A DNA stretch of 15,688 nucleotides, from NCBI GenBank assembly GCA_001872925.1, contig MNYD01000012.1, forward strand, positions 1-15,688, in the 5' to 3' direction. Every line of letters begins with the position of its first letter. Position 1 is the stretch's first letter. Shown here in pieces: positions 1 to 7,972 of this stretch. This DNA is from Dehalococcoidia bacterium CG2_30_46_19 (GTDB lineage: Bacteria > Chloroflexota > Dehalococcoidia > GIF9 > AB-539-J10). The translations under genes were made by a program, and so were the position numbers. The notes beneath the pieces were generated by a model that saw nothing but the letters and a program-made list of their open reading frames with translations, was not told where the DNA came from and did no database searches.

Positions 1-2
1 AG

Positions 3-185
3 ACGGTCTACCTCAGCTTAAACCCGGCTCAACTAAAGCGGAGCATCGATGCCAAATTAGACGTGCTCTACCGCACCTACGAGGAGAAAAGGAGAATCCA
101 GCAGGTTGATCCTCATAAAAAGTCGTCACCTCGTACGTTTACTTTTTTTATGATTCAACAACCTAAAGTTGGGTTACCTAGTTAA
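3..185 (+). CDS. C-terminal fragment of an unidentified protein, possibly an integrase-type transposase
   Basis: An open frame enters from the left window edge and ends at TAA 183-185, giving about 60 residues. It reads like a real protein end, with a helix-rich stretch around LNPAQLKRSIDAKLDVLY followed by a basic tail. I associate this kind of tail with the C-terminus of integrase-core DDE transposases, but the catalytic domain lies outside the window, so the family is a weak guess. It ends 23 bases before the left ISL3 copy and is not cut by it. No start or promoter is visible. Confidence 0.35.
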   Translation, partial: TVYLSLNPAQLKRSIDAKLDVLYRTYEEKRRIQQVDPHKKSSPRTFTFFMIQQPKVGLPS

Positions 186-199
186 ATGATTTGACACGC

Positions 200-207
200 C
201 CCTTGTG
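200..207. repeat. Left outer 8-bp direct repeat (candidate target-site duplication)
   Basis: CCCTTGTG directly abuts the GGCTCT tip of the left ISL3 copy. The identical word occurs at 15594-15601, one base outside the right copy. ISL3-family elements make 8-bp target duplications, so the pair is what insertion of the whole 208-15593 unit would leave. It lies in the loop region of a possible hairpin (189-196 with 215-222), so a chance match is not excluded. Confidence 0.5.
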
Positions 208-231
208 GGCTCTTTGTCAAATTGTGTGGAA
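208..231 (+). repeat. Terminal inverted repeat, left IS, outer end (3' of transposase)
   Basis: Begins GGCTCTTTGTCAAATTGTG. It matches the reverse complement of 1491-1514 at about 18 of 24 positions, and closely resembles the outer end of the right copy. Confidence 0.75.
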
Positions 232-1414
232 ATAGCTACGAGATGGCACAAACCCCAGGAGCATTTTTCTCCAGTAAACCTCTACATTTTTCAAACCATA
301 AGAGACTCTCTTTAGCATCTTGATCTTTGTATTACAGCCTTCAGTAAAACCATTGGTGGTGCCATTATCAAAGTGGTTTAAGATAGGCTCCCTCCAGCGC
401 CTCAAGGTATTGCCCCACCTTATTAGCTCTCCATCATCCTCTGACTTTAAGTTAAGGATAATGAGATCCAGAAGCCTGGCCGCTTCCTCCCTACTATCTT
501 GCCGGTAGAGCTCTCTTAGCTTCTCTTTAGCTCAGTAGAATCCCTTAAGACCGGGATACTTGATAAGAAGTTCAGCTATCTTGCCCCTTTGCCCTTCATT
601 TAGCTTCTCCCCACCTATCAGGAATATCTTCTTCGGTATTCTTACCCTTTTCTTCCAGCGCACATCCTGCTCTATTCTCCTGGCTTCATCCATTCTCCTG
701 TTGGAATCGGCAATCACATGGAAAGGGTCAACTATCACTTTAGCTTTGGGAAATATCTCTTCAGCTACTTTGCGCAGAGATTCTTTCATATCTATACATA
801 CCTCTTTAACCTTTTCTCCGGGAATCCTTTTCAGAAATATTTTGAGGGTGGCTATCCTATCGTCCCTCAGGATTCCCAGCATCCTTCTCTTTTTAACCTC
901 AGTTACTGTGTGCACCAGTTCCTGATGTCTGAAGCTATGCTCATCGATGCCCAGGAATATTTCATCCTCTCCACCTATAAAACCTAAACATTCCTCATCT
1001 ATCTCCTTCTCCAGAAGACGACGTAAGATACTATAGCTCCCTCTTTACCTGACTAAAGCTTCTGTCTTTAAGCTGCCATAATGCCTCTTGTTCCGCTTGT
1101 CTAGTGAGTTTGGAATGAGGCCGCACCAATTCATTACCCTCGTTGAAGGTGTGTCTGCAATCGCGGCATCGCCAGCGATGACGGTGAAGCTCAAGGTAAA
1201 CTCTTTTGCCATTGCTCCAACTGTGCAGTATCTCCCCTGGCTTGCATATACCATGCCGGTATAAGTTTATCGAGCGACAGTAGGGGCAGATCATCTTCTT
1301 TATCTCGACTATCACCTTTATTACTATCCTGTTCTCGCCTTCTCTCACCTCCTCTACTTTGTAATCTTTAAGTCCCAAAAGAATTTTGGTACCATTTTCC
1401 TGGCTCTTAGCCAT
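217..1414 (-). pseudogene. ISL3-family transposase, disrupted
   Basis: The start is ATG at 1414, with AGGAGG about 11 bases upstream. The N-terminal zinc-ribbon Cys pairs are present (CPYC and CRDC). The DDE core follows, with LGIDEHSFRHQ (first Asp), VCIDMK (second Asp) and TNGFTEGCNTKIK, where the catalytic Glu codon is 340-342. Two lesions break it. Relative to the right copy about 11 bases are missing near 1030, which shifts the frame. A Trp codon (TGG in the right copy) is TGA at 532-534. Restored length would be about 402 residues, normal for the family. No full-length product can be made without recoding. Confidence 0.85.
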
Positions 1415-1490
1415 TGGTGGTAAGACCTCCTTCTAACTAAATTTCTTTGCTCCCGGGGACTTACCACCTTAATATTTTTCCTCAAATTTT

Positions 1491-1514
1491 TTCCACAAAA
1501 TTCATAATAGAGCC
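1491..1514 (-). repeat. Terminal inverted repeat, left IS, inner end (5' of transposase)
   Basis: On the - strand it begins GGCTCTATTATGAATTTTG and continues into TGGAAAAA. This end faces the hyp operon. On the + strand it includes a CATAAT hexamer, but without a good -35 box, unlike the matching end of the right copy. Confidence 0.7.
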
Positions 1515-1525
1515 AACACAATGAA

Positions 1526-1555
1526 TTGAAACTAAATTGCAAATTGGGCTACAAT
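1526..1555 (+). promoter_or_regulatory. Likely sigma70-type promoter for the hyp operon
   Basis: TTGAAA at 1526-1531 (5 of 6 to TTGACA) and TACAAT at 1550-1555 (5 of 6 to TATAAT) are separated by 18 bp. Transcription would start near 1562, leaving a leader of about 20 nt before the hypA ATG. The promoter begins 11 bases after the IS end, so it lies in cargo DNA and not in the IS. Confidence 0.5.
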
Positions 1556-1581
1556 ATTAACGCTGTTCTTCACTCCACGAA

Positions 1582-1923
1582 ATGCACGAATTTGGGATAA
1601 CTGAAAGCATTATCAAGATTGCTTTAGATAAAGCCAATGAGGCACAAGCCAGCAAGATAAGTCAAATCAATCTAGTTGTTGGTGAGCTATCAGGTTTTGT
1701 ACCTGACTGTATTCAATTTTATTTCAATTTCCTTAGTAAGGACACTACTGCTGAAAAAGCGACTCTTCACTTTGAATTGATTCCAGCTCAACTTCGCTGC
1801 CGAGATTGCTCCGCTATTTTTCAGCCGGAAAATAGTGAATGGAATTGCCCTGAGTGCCATGGCCAGAGCGTGGAAATAATAGGAGGCCGCGACTTATATA
1901 TAGAAAGCATGGAGGTGGAATGA
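1582..1923 (+). CDS. hypA: HypA, hydrogenase nickel incorporation protein
   Basis: This 113-residue nickel metallochaperone works with HypB to deliver Ni to the large-subunit precursor of [NiFe]-hydrogenases in the cytoplasm. It starts with the conserved MHE, whose N-terminus and His2 bind Ni. It has the structural zinc site as two CxxC pairs, C73/C76 and C89/C92. Length is typical for the family. No clear Shine-Dalgarno precedes the ATG, but the MHE start fixes it. Its TGA overlaps the hypB ATG (ATGA), so the two are translationally coupled. It is the first gene of the hyp operon, 67 bases from the left IS end. Confidence 0.97.
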   Translation: MHEFGITESIIKIALDKANEAQASKISQINLVVGELSGFVPDCIQFYFNFLSKDTTAEKATLHFELIPAQLRCRDCSAIFQPENSEWNCPECHGQSVEIIGGRDLYIESMEVE

Positions 1924-2603
1924 AAAAGATTGAGGTGCTGCAAAACATCTTGGAGGCTAATGAATCTATAGCTGTCCGGAATCAGCAGCTACTGGACAAG
2001 CATAAGGTTTTCGCTGTTAACATTATGTCAGCTCCGGGTGCTGGCAAGACAAGCCTCATTCTGCAAACCATAGCTAGGCTGAAAAATAGGCTAAACATAG
2101 CTGTCATTGAAGGCGATGTCGCCTCGACATTGGATGCTGAAAAGGTGAAAAACGAGGCAATGGAAGTAGTTCAAATAAACACAAGAAATATGCCAGAGAG
2201 TTGTACTTTGATTGCCGCCATGATTGAACAGGCTCTGAAAGACCTGCCGCTAGAGGACATGGACTTGCTTCTTATCGAGAATGTGGGCAACCTCATCTGC
2301 CCCGCTGAGTTCGCCTTAGGAGAGCATAAAAGAATAGTTATTTCCAGCCTGCCTGAAGGTGATGATAAGCCCACTAAATACCCCTTGATGTTCACTAACG
2401 CTGATGCTGTGATAATAAATAAGATCGATTTTCTTCCTTACGTTGATTTTGACATCCCTGTCTTTCGCCGTACTGTGAAAGGGCTGAATCCCAAAACCAG
2501 AATCTTTGAGCTTTCTTGTAAGACCAGCGTGGGCATAGAAGATTGGTGCAATTGGCTACTACAAGAAGTAGAGGCCTACTTGCTCCAGGTGAAATCTGCT
2601 TGA
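1920..2603 (+). CDS. hypB: HypB, nickel-inserting GTPase
   Basis: This 227-residue SIMIBI GTPase drives Ni insertion together with HypA. Start is ATG 1920, with GGAGGT just upstream and a 4-nt overlap with hypA. An upstream in-frame ATG at 1854 would lie within hypA and is rejected. Visible motifs are the P-loop SAPGAGKT at 37-44, the EGD switch near 64-66, ENVGN at 120-124, Cys127 in NLICPAE, and NKID at 167-170 for guanine recognition. There is no N-terminal CxxCGC motif and no His-rich stretch. The usual metal-site pair Cys-His (GCHL in the family) reads SCTL here, with Cys95 kept and Thr96 in place of His, which is unusual. It is followed by a 74-bp gap and hypF. Confidence 0.96.
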   Translation: MKKIEVLQNILEANESIAVRNQQLLDKHKVFAVNIMSAPGAGKTSLILQTIARLKNRLNIAVIEGDVASTLDAEKVKNEAMEVVQINTRNMPESCTLIAAMIEQALKDLPLEDMDLLLIENVGNLICPAEFALGEHKRIVISSLPEGDDKPTKYPLMFTNADAVIINKIDFLPYVDFDIPVFRRTVKGLNPKTRIFELSCKTSVGIEDWCNWLLQEVEAYLLQVKSA

Positions 2604-2677
2604 TCGTGTGGATTCCACCCTTATAGCTTCCCCCTGTAGGGAAAGGCGGTTCTTCCTTTAGAGGAAATTTTGCTACA

Positions 2678-4978
2678 ATGGCTAAAAATGAGACTTTACA
2701 ACTAGCTCGCATCAGCGTCCGTGGCATAGTTCAGGGAGTTGGTTTTCGACCTTTTGTCTACGGGGCGGCCACTAGGCACAATTTGAAGGGATGGGTATGC
2801 AACACCTCTGAGGACGTCAAGATTGAAGTAGAGGGTGGAATGGAAGCTATCGGGCAGTTTAAGCTGGAGCTGCAAACGAAGGCTCCACCTCTAGCCCATA
2901 TTGAAGATATAAAGATTAGCTACCATCCTCCTGTCGGCTATAAGAGTTTTGAAATCCGCCATAGTATTGCTGAGGAAGGAAAATATCAACTTATCTCTCC
3001 AGACATCGCTACTTGCCAAGCTTGCCTAAGCGAACTTCTAGATCCTGACGACCGCCGCTATCGTTACCCCTTCACCAACTGCACCAATTGTGGCCCGAGG
3101 TTTACCATAATTGAAGACATGCCCTATGACCGCCCCAAAACGACCATGCGATATTTCCAGATGTGCCCCCAATGCCAAGCAGAATATGACAATCCTTTGG
3201 ATCGCCGCTTTCACGCCCAACCAAATGCCTGCCCCAAATGCGGACCTCATGTCGAGTTGCTTGATGCCCAGGGTAATACCATAAGCTCTCCAGACCCTGT
3301 AGCTAGTGCCAGCCAACTATTAAGAAAAGGAAAAAGCGTGGCCATCAAGGGCTTAGGAGGATTCTTCTTGGCCTGCAACGCCACCAATGATGCAGCGGTC
3401 GAAACCTTGCGGAAAAGGAAAAAGCGCTTTTCCAAGCCCTTTGCCATCATGATAACCAATATAGAAGAAGTCAAAAGACATTGTTATGTCTCCCCCGAGG
3501 AAGAGAAATTGCTCACCTCCCCTCAAAGCCCCATCGTGCTCTTGAAGTGGAAGGAGGACTCATCCATCTCTCGAATGGTAGCCCAAAATTTACACTACTT
3601 AGGAGTTATGCTGCCCTACACACCCTTACACCACGTTTTGCTTAGAGATTCAAGATTGCCCTTGGTGATGACCAGTGGCAATATCAGTGAAGAGCCCATT
3701 GCCAAGGACAATGACGAAGCATTGAGAAGGCTTTCAGGGATCGCCGATTACTTCTTAGTCCACAACAGGGATATTTATTCTCGCTATGATGACAGTGTAG
3801 CCATGGTAGAAAGAGGAACAACTCAGCTTATAAGACGAGCCCGCAGTTACGCTCCTTACCCAATTCACCTTAGATTCCAAACAAGACAGGTGCTCGGCTG
3901 TGGTGCCGAAGAGAAAAACACCTTTTGCCTAACCAGAGATAATTATGCTTTCTTATCACAGCACATTGGCGATATGGAAAATATGGAAACCCTGAAACAT
4001 TTTGACAGCACTATCTCCCTGTACAAAAGGCTGTTTCGGATTGAGCCTGAGATAATTGCTTATGACCTCCATCCTGATTACCTTGCCACCAAATATGCTC
4101 AGGAGCTAGGTGAATCTGGCCTAAAACTCATTCCAGTACAGCATCACCATGCCCATATTGCTAGCTGTATGGCTGACAACGGGGTTAAGCCCCCGATCAT
4201 TGGCGTCGCCTTTGATGGCACAGGTATGGGCGCTGATGGACATATCTGGGGAGGGGAATTTTTGTTGGCTGACTATCGCGCCTTTACCAGAAAGGGGCAT
4301 TTGGAATACCTGCCCTTGCCGGGAGGAGATGCCGCTATAAAAAGGCCTTACCGCACTGCCATTGGCTACATCCTTAGTCTGTTGGGCGAAAGCGCTTTAG
4401 ACCAAGGTCTAGCCTTCCTGCCGCAGGTCAGCGACGTTGAAGTAGAGATTATTAAGCGCCAAACAGAAAGGGGGATAAACTCACCACAGACTTCGAGCAT
4501 GGGACGCCTCTTTGATGCTATATCAGCATTTATGGGAATAAGAGATGAGATAGACTATGAAGGGCAAGCCGCTGTGGAATTGGAAATGGCAGCTTATAAG
4601 GAAAATTACGCTCACAATAGGGAAAGTTACCCATACAATATAATTGAAGACGATGAAATGAGAATCGTAAAGCTAGGCAACCTGCTCTCAGCGATAATTG
4701 AGGATTTAAAACAAGGCATGCCTAAAGGAGAAATATCAATTAAATTTCACAATACTGTAGCTAAGATGATCGAGGAGGTGTGCTGCCTCATAGCTGATGA
4801 AACTGGCATCAAACAAGTGGCTTTAAGCGGCGGGGTATTCCAGAACCGATTATTGCTGAGGAAAACTGTTAATTTACTGGAGAAGGGTGGCTTTAAGGTA
4901 TTCACGCACCGCCAAGTACCTACAAATGATGGCGGCATTTCTCTGGGGCAAGCAGTTGTTGCTAATTTCACCGAATAA
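2678..4978 (+). CDS. hypF: HypF, carbamoyltransferase for CN-ligand synthesis
   Basis: At 766 residues this is a full-length HypF. It converts carbamoyl phosphate with ATP to carbamoyl-adenylate and passes the carbamoyl group to the C-terminal Cys of HypE. Domains in order: acylphosphatase (about 8-95, with GIVQGVGFRPFVY), two zinc motifs (C113/C116-C135/C138 and C163/C166-C185/C188), a YrdC-like domain (about 205-390, with KGLGGF near 224), and a Kae1-like domain with the HHHAH metal motif at 489-493 and DGTGMGADG at 513-521. No lesion is seen. The 74-bp gap after hypB contains two small inverted repeats and a GAGGAAA about 13 bases before ATG, so translation may be only moderately efficient. 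Confidence 0.97.
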   Translation: MAKNETLQLARISVRGIVQGVGFRPFVYGAATRHNLKGWVCNTSEDVKIEVEGGMEAIGQFKLELQTKAPPLAHIEDIKISYHPPVGYKSFEIRHSIAEEGKYQLISPDIATCQACLSELLDPDDRRYRYPFTNCTNCGPRFTIIEDMPYDRPKTTMRYFQMCPQCQAEYDNPLDRRFHAQPNACPKCGPHVELLDAQGNTISSPDPVASASQLLRKGKSVAIKGLGGFFLACNATNDAAVETLRKRKKRFSKPFAIMITNIEEVKRHCYVSPEEEKLLTSPQSPIVLLKWKEDSSISRMVAQNLHYLGVMLPYTPLHHVLLRDSRLPLVMTSGNISEEPIAKDNDEALRRLSGIADYFLVHNRDIYSRYDDSVAMVERGTTQLIRRARSYAPYPIHLRFQTRQVLGCGAEEKNTFCLTRDNYAFLSQHIGDMENMETLKHFDSTISLYKRLFRIEPEIIAYDLHPDYLATKYAQELGESGLKLIPVQHHHAHIASCMADNGVKPPIIGVAFDGTGMGADGHIWGGEFLLADYRAFTRKGHLEYLPLPGGDAAIKRPYRTAIGYILSLLGESALDQGLAFLPQVSDVEVEIIKRQTERGINSPQTSSMGRLFDAISAFMGIRDEIDYEGQAAVELEMAAYKENYAHNRESYPYNIIEDDEMRIVKLGNLLSAIIEDLKQGMPKGEISIKFHNTVAKMIEEVCCLIADETGIKQVALSGGVFQNRLLLRKTVNLLEKGGFKVFTHRQVPTNDGGISLGQAVVANFTE

Positions 4979-5024
4979 AACCCAACTCCCTTCTCGAGCC
5001 AAATAAACATTGCCAGACAGCTTC

Positions 5025-5226
5025 ATGAAAAAAGACAGCTTATGGCATAACAAAACCCTCATCTCAGTCTGCGTTGGAGAAGCGATTCTCATGTTGGGGC
5101 TAGGATTTCTTAGCCCTATATGCATCCCCACAAAACTATGAGCAGACCATGGCATTATTCCGCACTGTGAGCGATGCTGGCTTTGTAATAGGCCCCATCC
5201 TTGTATTACCCAGACATTTAAGCTAA
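5025..5226 (+). pseudogene. Remnant of a major facilitator superfamily transporter
   Basis: The hypF-hypC gap (4979-5241) holds two short pieces that look like one decayed MFS gene. ATG 5025 to TGA 5141 (38 codons) resembles an MFS N-terminus: polar start, then a hydrophobic first helix ending GLGFLSPI. In a shifted frame, 5149-5226 contains FRTVSDAGFVIGPIL, which matches the arginine/GP motif of a late MFS helix. Most of the protein is missing between the pieces, so a large internal deletion is inferred. It cannot make a transporter. The family call rests on the second motif. Confidence 0.5.
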
Positions 5227-5229
5227 AAT
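5201..5229 (+). promoter_or_regulatory. Possible internal promoter before hypC
   Basis: TTGTAT (5201-5206) and TAAAAT (5224-5229) are 17 bp apart and lie in the MFS remnant, just upstream of hypC at 5242. Start of transcription would fall about 6 nt before the ATG, so an mRNA from it would be almost leaderless. This is a weak candidate, but it could supply hypCDE independently of hypABF. Confidence 0.25.
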
Positions 5230-5241
5230 TCTAAGGTCATT

Positions 5242-5469
5242 ATGTGTCTAGCCATACCCGTAAGAATTGTCTCTATAGAAGGTGACGAGGCTGAAACAGA
5301 AATTGCTGGGGTGAGACGTCGAATTAGCATCGCACTTACTCCAGAGGCGAAGGTAGGAGATTATGTATTGCTTCACACTGGATATGCCATAGGCATTGTT
5401 GATGAAGCTGAAGCTGAGGAAACCTTAAAGCTACTAGAAGAAATAGCAAACATCGGTGAAGTTCATTGA
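5242..5469 (+). CDS. hypC: HypC, Fe(CN)2CO chaperone
   Basis: This 75-residue HypC/HupF/HybG family chaperone holds the Fe(CN)2CO unit with HypD and carries it to the apo large subunit. It starts MCLAIP, with the essential Cys2, and keeps the family's beta-barrel pattern (VGDYVLLHTGYAIG). Normal length is 70-95 residues. A short AAGG lies upstream. Its 3' end overlaps hypD by 14 nt, implying coupled translation and matching the known HypC-HypD complex. Confidence 0.96.
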   Translation: MCLAIPVRIVSIEGDEAETEIAGVRRRISIALTPEAKVGDYVLLHTGYAIGIVDEAEAEETLKLLEEIANIGEVH

Positions 5470-6538
5470 CGAGTATCAAAATAGCGAACTAGCTAAAGGG
5501 CTAGTCAAAAGAATTGCCAAGCAGTCCACCAAGACAATCAAACTAATGGAATTCTGTGGTGGACACACTCATGCCATAATGAGATACGGAATCCGCCAAT
5601 TAGTTCCCAAAACGGTGGAAATGAGGTCAGGACCGGGTTGCCCCGTGTGCGTCACAGCAACTGCCGATTTAGATAAAGCTATTGCTCTGACTCACTTGCC
5701 TGAAGTTATCATCACCACCTTCGGAGACATGATGAGAGTCCCAGGCAGCTACTCCAGCTTGCAACAGGCGAAGGCTGAAGGGGCAGACGTACGAATAGTC
5801 TATTCTGTTATGGATGCCATAGAGATAGCTGAAGCCAATCCCGAGAAATCGGTCATCTTTATCGGGATTGGCTTTGAGACCACAGCGCCAACCATAGCTG
5901 CTTCTATACTTAAGGCAGAGCAAAAGAAAATAGAAAACTTCTATGTTCTCTCCCTTCATAAGCTGACTCCGCCGGTAATGAAAACATTGCTCGATTCAGG
6001 TGAGGTCAAATTAGACGGTATCATTTGCCCTGGACATGTTAGTGTTATAATTGGTTCTCATCCCTATGAATTCATTCCCAAGAATTATGGGGTTGCCTGT
6101 GTTATCTCAGGCTTTGAACCGTTAGACATTTTGTTATGCCTAGATAAGCTGGTGAGGCAAATTGAAAATGGTCAGCCAAGAGTGGAGATAGCCTATCCCC
6201 GTGGAGTAAAGCCAGAGGGAAATAGGAAAGCCCTGCAATTGATGGAAGAGGTCTTCGAGATTGGCGAAGCCAACTGGCGAGGGATCGGACAGGTGCCCCA
6301 AAGTGGCTTGAAGATAAGAAGCAAATATGAACACTTTGATGCTGACAAGGCCTTTTCGGTGACCTTAAAACCAGCGAGGGAGCCCAAAGGGTGTCGCTGT
6401 GGAGACGTAGTCCGGGGCGCTGCCACGCCGCTTGAGTGTAAGCTGTTTAGAAAGGTTTGCAGCCCGGAAAGACCGATAGGTCCATGCATGGTCTCCAGCG
6501 AAGGAGCTTGCGCCGCCTACTATCAATATCATGGCTAG
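5456..6538 (+). CDS. hypD: HypD, iron-sulfur scaffold for Fe(CN)2CO assembly
   Basis: This 360-residue protein starts at GTG 5456, inside the hypC end. HypD binds a [4Fe-4S] cluster and with HypC assembles the Fe(CN)2CO moiety. Conserved elements seen: FCGGHTHAI with Cys34, GPGCPVC with C62 and C65, GFETTAPT in the middle domain, PGHVSVIIG with SGFEPLDIL, and a C-terminal Cys-rich segment with six cysteines between 313 and 352. No lesion is seen. It ends 21 bases before the hypE ATG. Confidence 0.97.
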   Translation: MKFIDEYQNSELAKGLVKRIAKQSTKTIKLMEFCGGHTHAIMRYGIRQLVPKTVEMRSGPGCPVCVTATADLDKAIALTHLPEVIITTFGDMMRVPGSYSSLQQAKAEGADVRIVYSVMDAIEIAEANPEKSVIFIGIGFETTAPTIAASILKAEQKKIENFYVLSLHKLTPPVMKTLLDSGEVKLDGIICPGHVSVIIGSHPYEFIPKNYGVACVISGFEPLDILLCLDKLVRQIENGQPRVEIAYPRGVKPEGNRKALQLMEEVFEIGEANWRGIGQVPQSGLKIRSKYEHFDADKAFSVTLKPAREPKGCRCGDVVRGAATPLECKLFRKVCSPERPIGPCMVSSEGACAAYYQYHG

Positions 6539-6559
6539 AAAGGGGAGTTGGAAGCAAAG

Positions 6560-7603
6560 ATGAATAATTCCTATTTGTCTCTACGGGACAATGCCAAAAA
6601 GAACGAAGTTATCCTTCTAGCTCATGGGAGTGGGGGAAAGCTCAGCCACGATTTGGTGAAAAAGAAACTCCTTCCTTTCCTAGCTAATCCCGCATTAAAT
6701 AAGCTAGATGACTCGGCTGTCTTTGAAGCAAGTGGGCGTCTGGCTTTCACCACCGATAGCTATGTAGTCAACCCTATCTTCTTCCCTGGCGGAGATATAG
6801 GTAAGCTAGCTGTTTGCGGCACAGTCAATGATTTAGCCATGAGTGGAGCTAAGCCTATGTATTTAAGCCTTTCTATAATTGCCGAGGAAGGTTTGCCCAT
6901 GGGTGAACTTGAGCAAATAATCCAGTCGATAAAGAGAGCAGCTGAGGAGGCTGAGGTGCAAATAATCACCGGGGATACCAAAGTAGTAAATCAAGGGCAG
7001 ACTGATAAGCTATTTGTTAATACCGCGGGAATAGGGCTAATCCCTCCCGGAATTGATATCTCAGGAGCTAATGCCAAAGCCGGGGACAAGGTTATCCTGA
7101 GTGGCACTATTGGGGATCACGGCATAGCTATAATGAGTCAGCGCGAAGGATTGAAGTTTTCCGTGCCTGTAGAAAGCGATTGTGCCCCCTTGAACAAACT
7201 GGTAGCTCAAATGTTGGTGGCTTCACCAAGAATTCACTGCCTCCGGGATCCTACAAGGGGCGGGCTGGCTACGACACTCAACGAATTTGCCCGACAATCT
7301 CACGTGGGCATCGTGATAGAGGAGAATAAAATACCAGTAAAGGATGGAGTAAGAGCTGCTTGTGAACTTCTAGGCTTAGATCCTATTTACGTTGCCAACG
7401 AAGGGAAGTTGGTAGCCATAGTTGAACCCGATGATGCTGACAAAATTTTGGCTCCGATGAAGCAAAATGGCTATGGCAGAGACGCAGCCATCATTGGCGA
7501 GGTAATAAGCGAGCACCCCGGAAGGGTGATAATGAAAACAAAGCTAGGATCATCCCGAATTGTAGATATGCTCTCCGGTGAGCTATTACCACGAATATGT
7601 TAG
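6560..7603 (+). CDS. hypE: HypE, carbamoyl dehydratase
   Basis: This 347-residue protein of the PurM/AIR-synthase fold dehydrates the S-carbamoyl group made by HypF to a thiocyanate, using ATP, and donates CN to the HypC-HypD iron. AHGSGGK at 21-27 and GDIGKLAVCGTVNDLAMSG at 78-96 are family signatures. The chain ends PRIC, providing the essential C-terminal Cys347. ATG 6560 is preferred, with GGGGAG at 6542-6547 about 12 nt upstream. The in-frame TTG at 6548 lies directly against that site, too close for it. It is the last intact gene of the hyp operon. Confidence 0.96.
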   Translation: MNNSYLSLRDNAKKNEVILLAHGSGGKLSHDLVKKKLLPFLANPALNKLDDSAVFEASGRLAFTTDSYVVNPIFFPGGDIGKLAVCGTVNDLAMSGAKPMYLSLSIIAEEGLPMGELEQIIQSIKRAAEEAEVQIITGDTKVVNQGQTDKLFVNTAGIGLIPPGIDISGANAKAGDKVILSGTIGDHGIAIMSQREGLKFSVPVESDCAPLNKLVAQMLVASPRIHCLRDPTRGGLATTLNEFARQSHVGIVIEENKIPVKDGVRAACELLGLDPIYVANEGKLVAIVEPDDADKILAPMKQNGYGRDAAIIGEVISEHPGRVIMKTKLGSSRIVDMLSGELLPRIC

Positions 7604-7615
7604 GAGGTTTGACAG

Positions 7616-7713
7616 CTGAAATTCGACAATGCTAAACTTGCCTTACCTGTGAAACGAATCTGCATACTGTATCATCCTCACTCAGAAAAAGCCCGAGATT
7701 TAGCCGATAAGGT
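7616..7713 (+). pseudogene. 5' stub of an NAD-kinase-like gene
   Basis: After a strong TAGGAGG at 7602-7608 (overlapping the hypE stop), a frame beginning at CTG 7616 or GTG 7649 reads KRICILYHPHSEKARDLADK. This strongly resembles the N-terminal beta-strand and first helix of bacterial NAD kinases, which start KRIGILYHP. The similarity stops near 7713, where antisense Rrf2 sequence begins, so only about 33 codons remain and the catalytic GGDGT and NAD sites are gone. The original start codon is unclear. The family call rests on one short motif. Confidence 0.45.
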
Positions 7714-7878
7714 ACCATCCCTGCCACCCTTGAGTGAAATAAGTAAATGCTTCAAATACCTCTCAAAAATTGATCGCCTTCTGGCAATATCTTTTGCCAC
7801 AATAGGTCCTTCCCTGTAGTGAAGGGCTAGAGCAAGCATTACCATTGTCCCGTAGCGCCCTTTCGTAGAGATTTTCAT
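7714..7878 (-). pseudogene. N-terminal half of an Rrf2-family regulator, truncated
   Basis: ATG at 7878 with AAAGGA upstream begins MKISTKGRYG, the typical Rrf2/IscR opening. The winged-helix DNA-binding part follows, including ERYLKHLL where the family has SERYLEHLL. Similarity ends at about residue 54 (LKGG). The frame then runs antisense through the NAD-kinase stub to a stop at 7678. The wing and the Cys-containing sensor half are missing, so no Fe-S sensing is possible. A TATAAT hexamer (7899-7894 on the - strand) may be a remnant of its promoter. Confidence 0.75.
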
Positions 7879-7972
7879 GAGCGGCAATCCTTTATTATAA
7901 AATAATATTGACACGCAAACTGAGGATTGGCAGGCGAACACGAATTCACCACGAGCAAAGCGAATCTGGTAG

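Larger units (their letters stand above)
208..1514 (-). mobile_element. ISL3-family insertion sequence, left copy (defective)
   Basis: This 1307-bp element is bounded by imperfect terminal inverted repeats of about 24 bp with GGCTCT tips, at 208-231 and 1491-1514. It holds one transposase gene on the - strand. The second copy at 14282-15592 has the same length class (1311 bp), the same tips and a homologous transposase, but in the opposite orientation. The two are clearly diverged at the protein level, so they are not a fresh duplication. The 8 bases on its two sides (CCCTTGTG and AACACAAT) do not match, so it does not look like a solo insertion with its own target duplication. Confidence 0.85.

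Noticed and set aside
208..1522. Target-site duplication of the left IS on its own
   Set aside because: The immediate 8-bp flanks, CCCTTGTG and AACACAAT, do not match at any small offset.
2604..2677. Terminator between hypB and hypF
   Set aside because: Two small inverted repeats are visible, but there is no T-run and the genes are in one pathway. An operon break is not supported.
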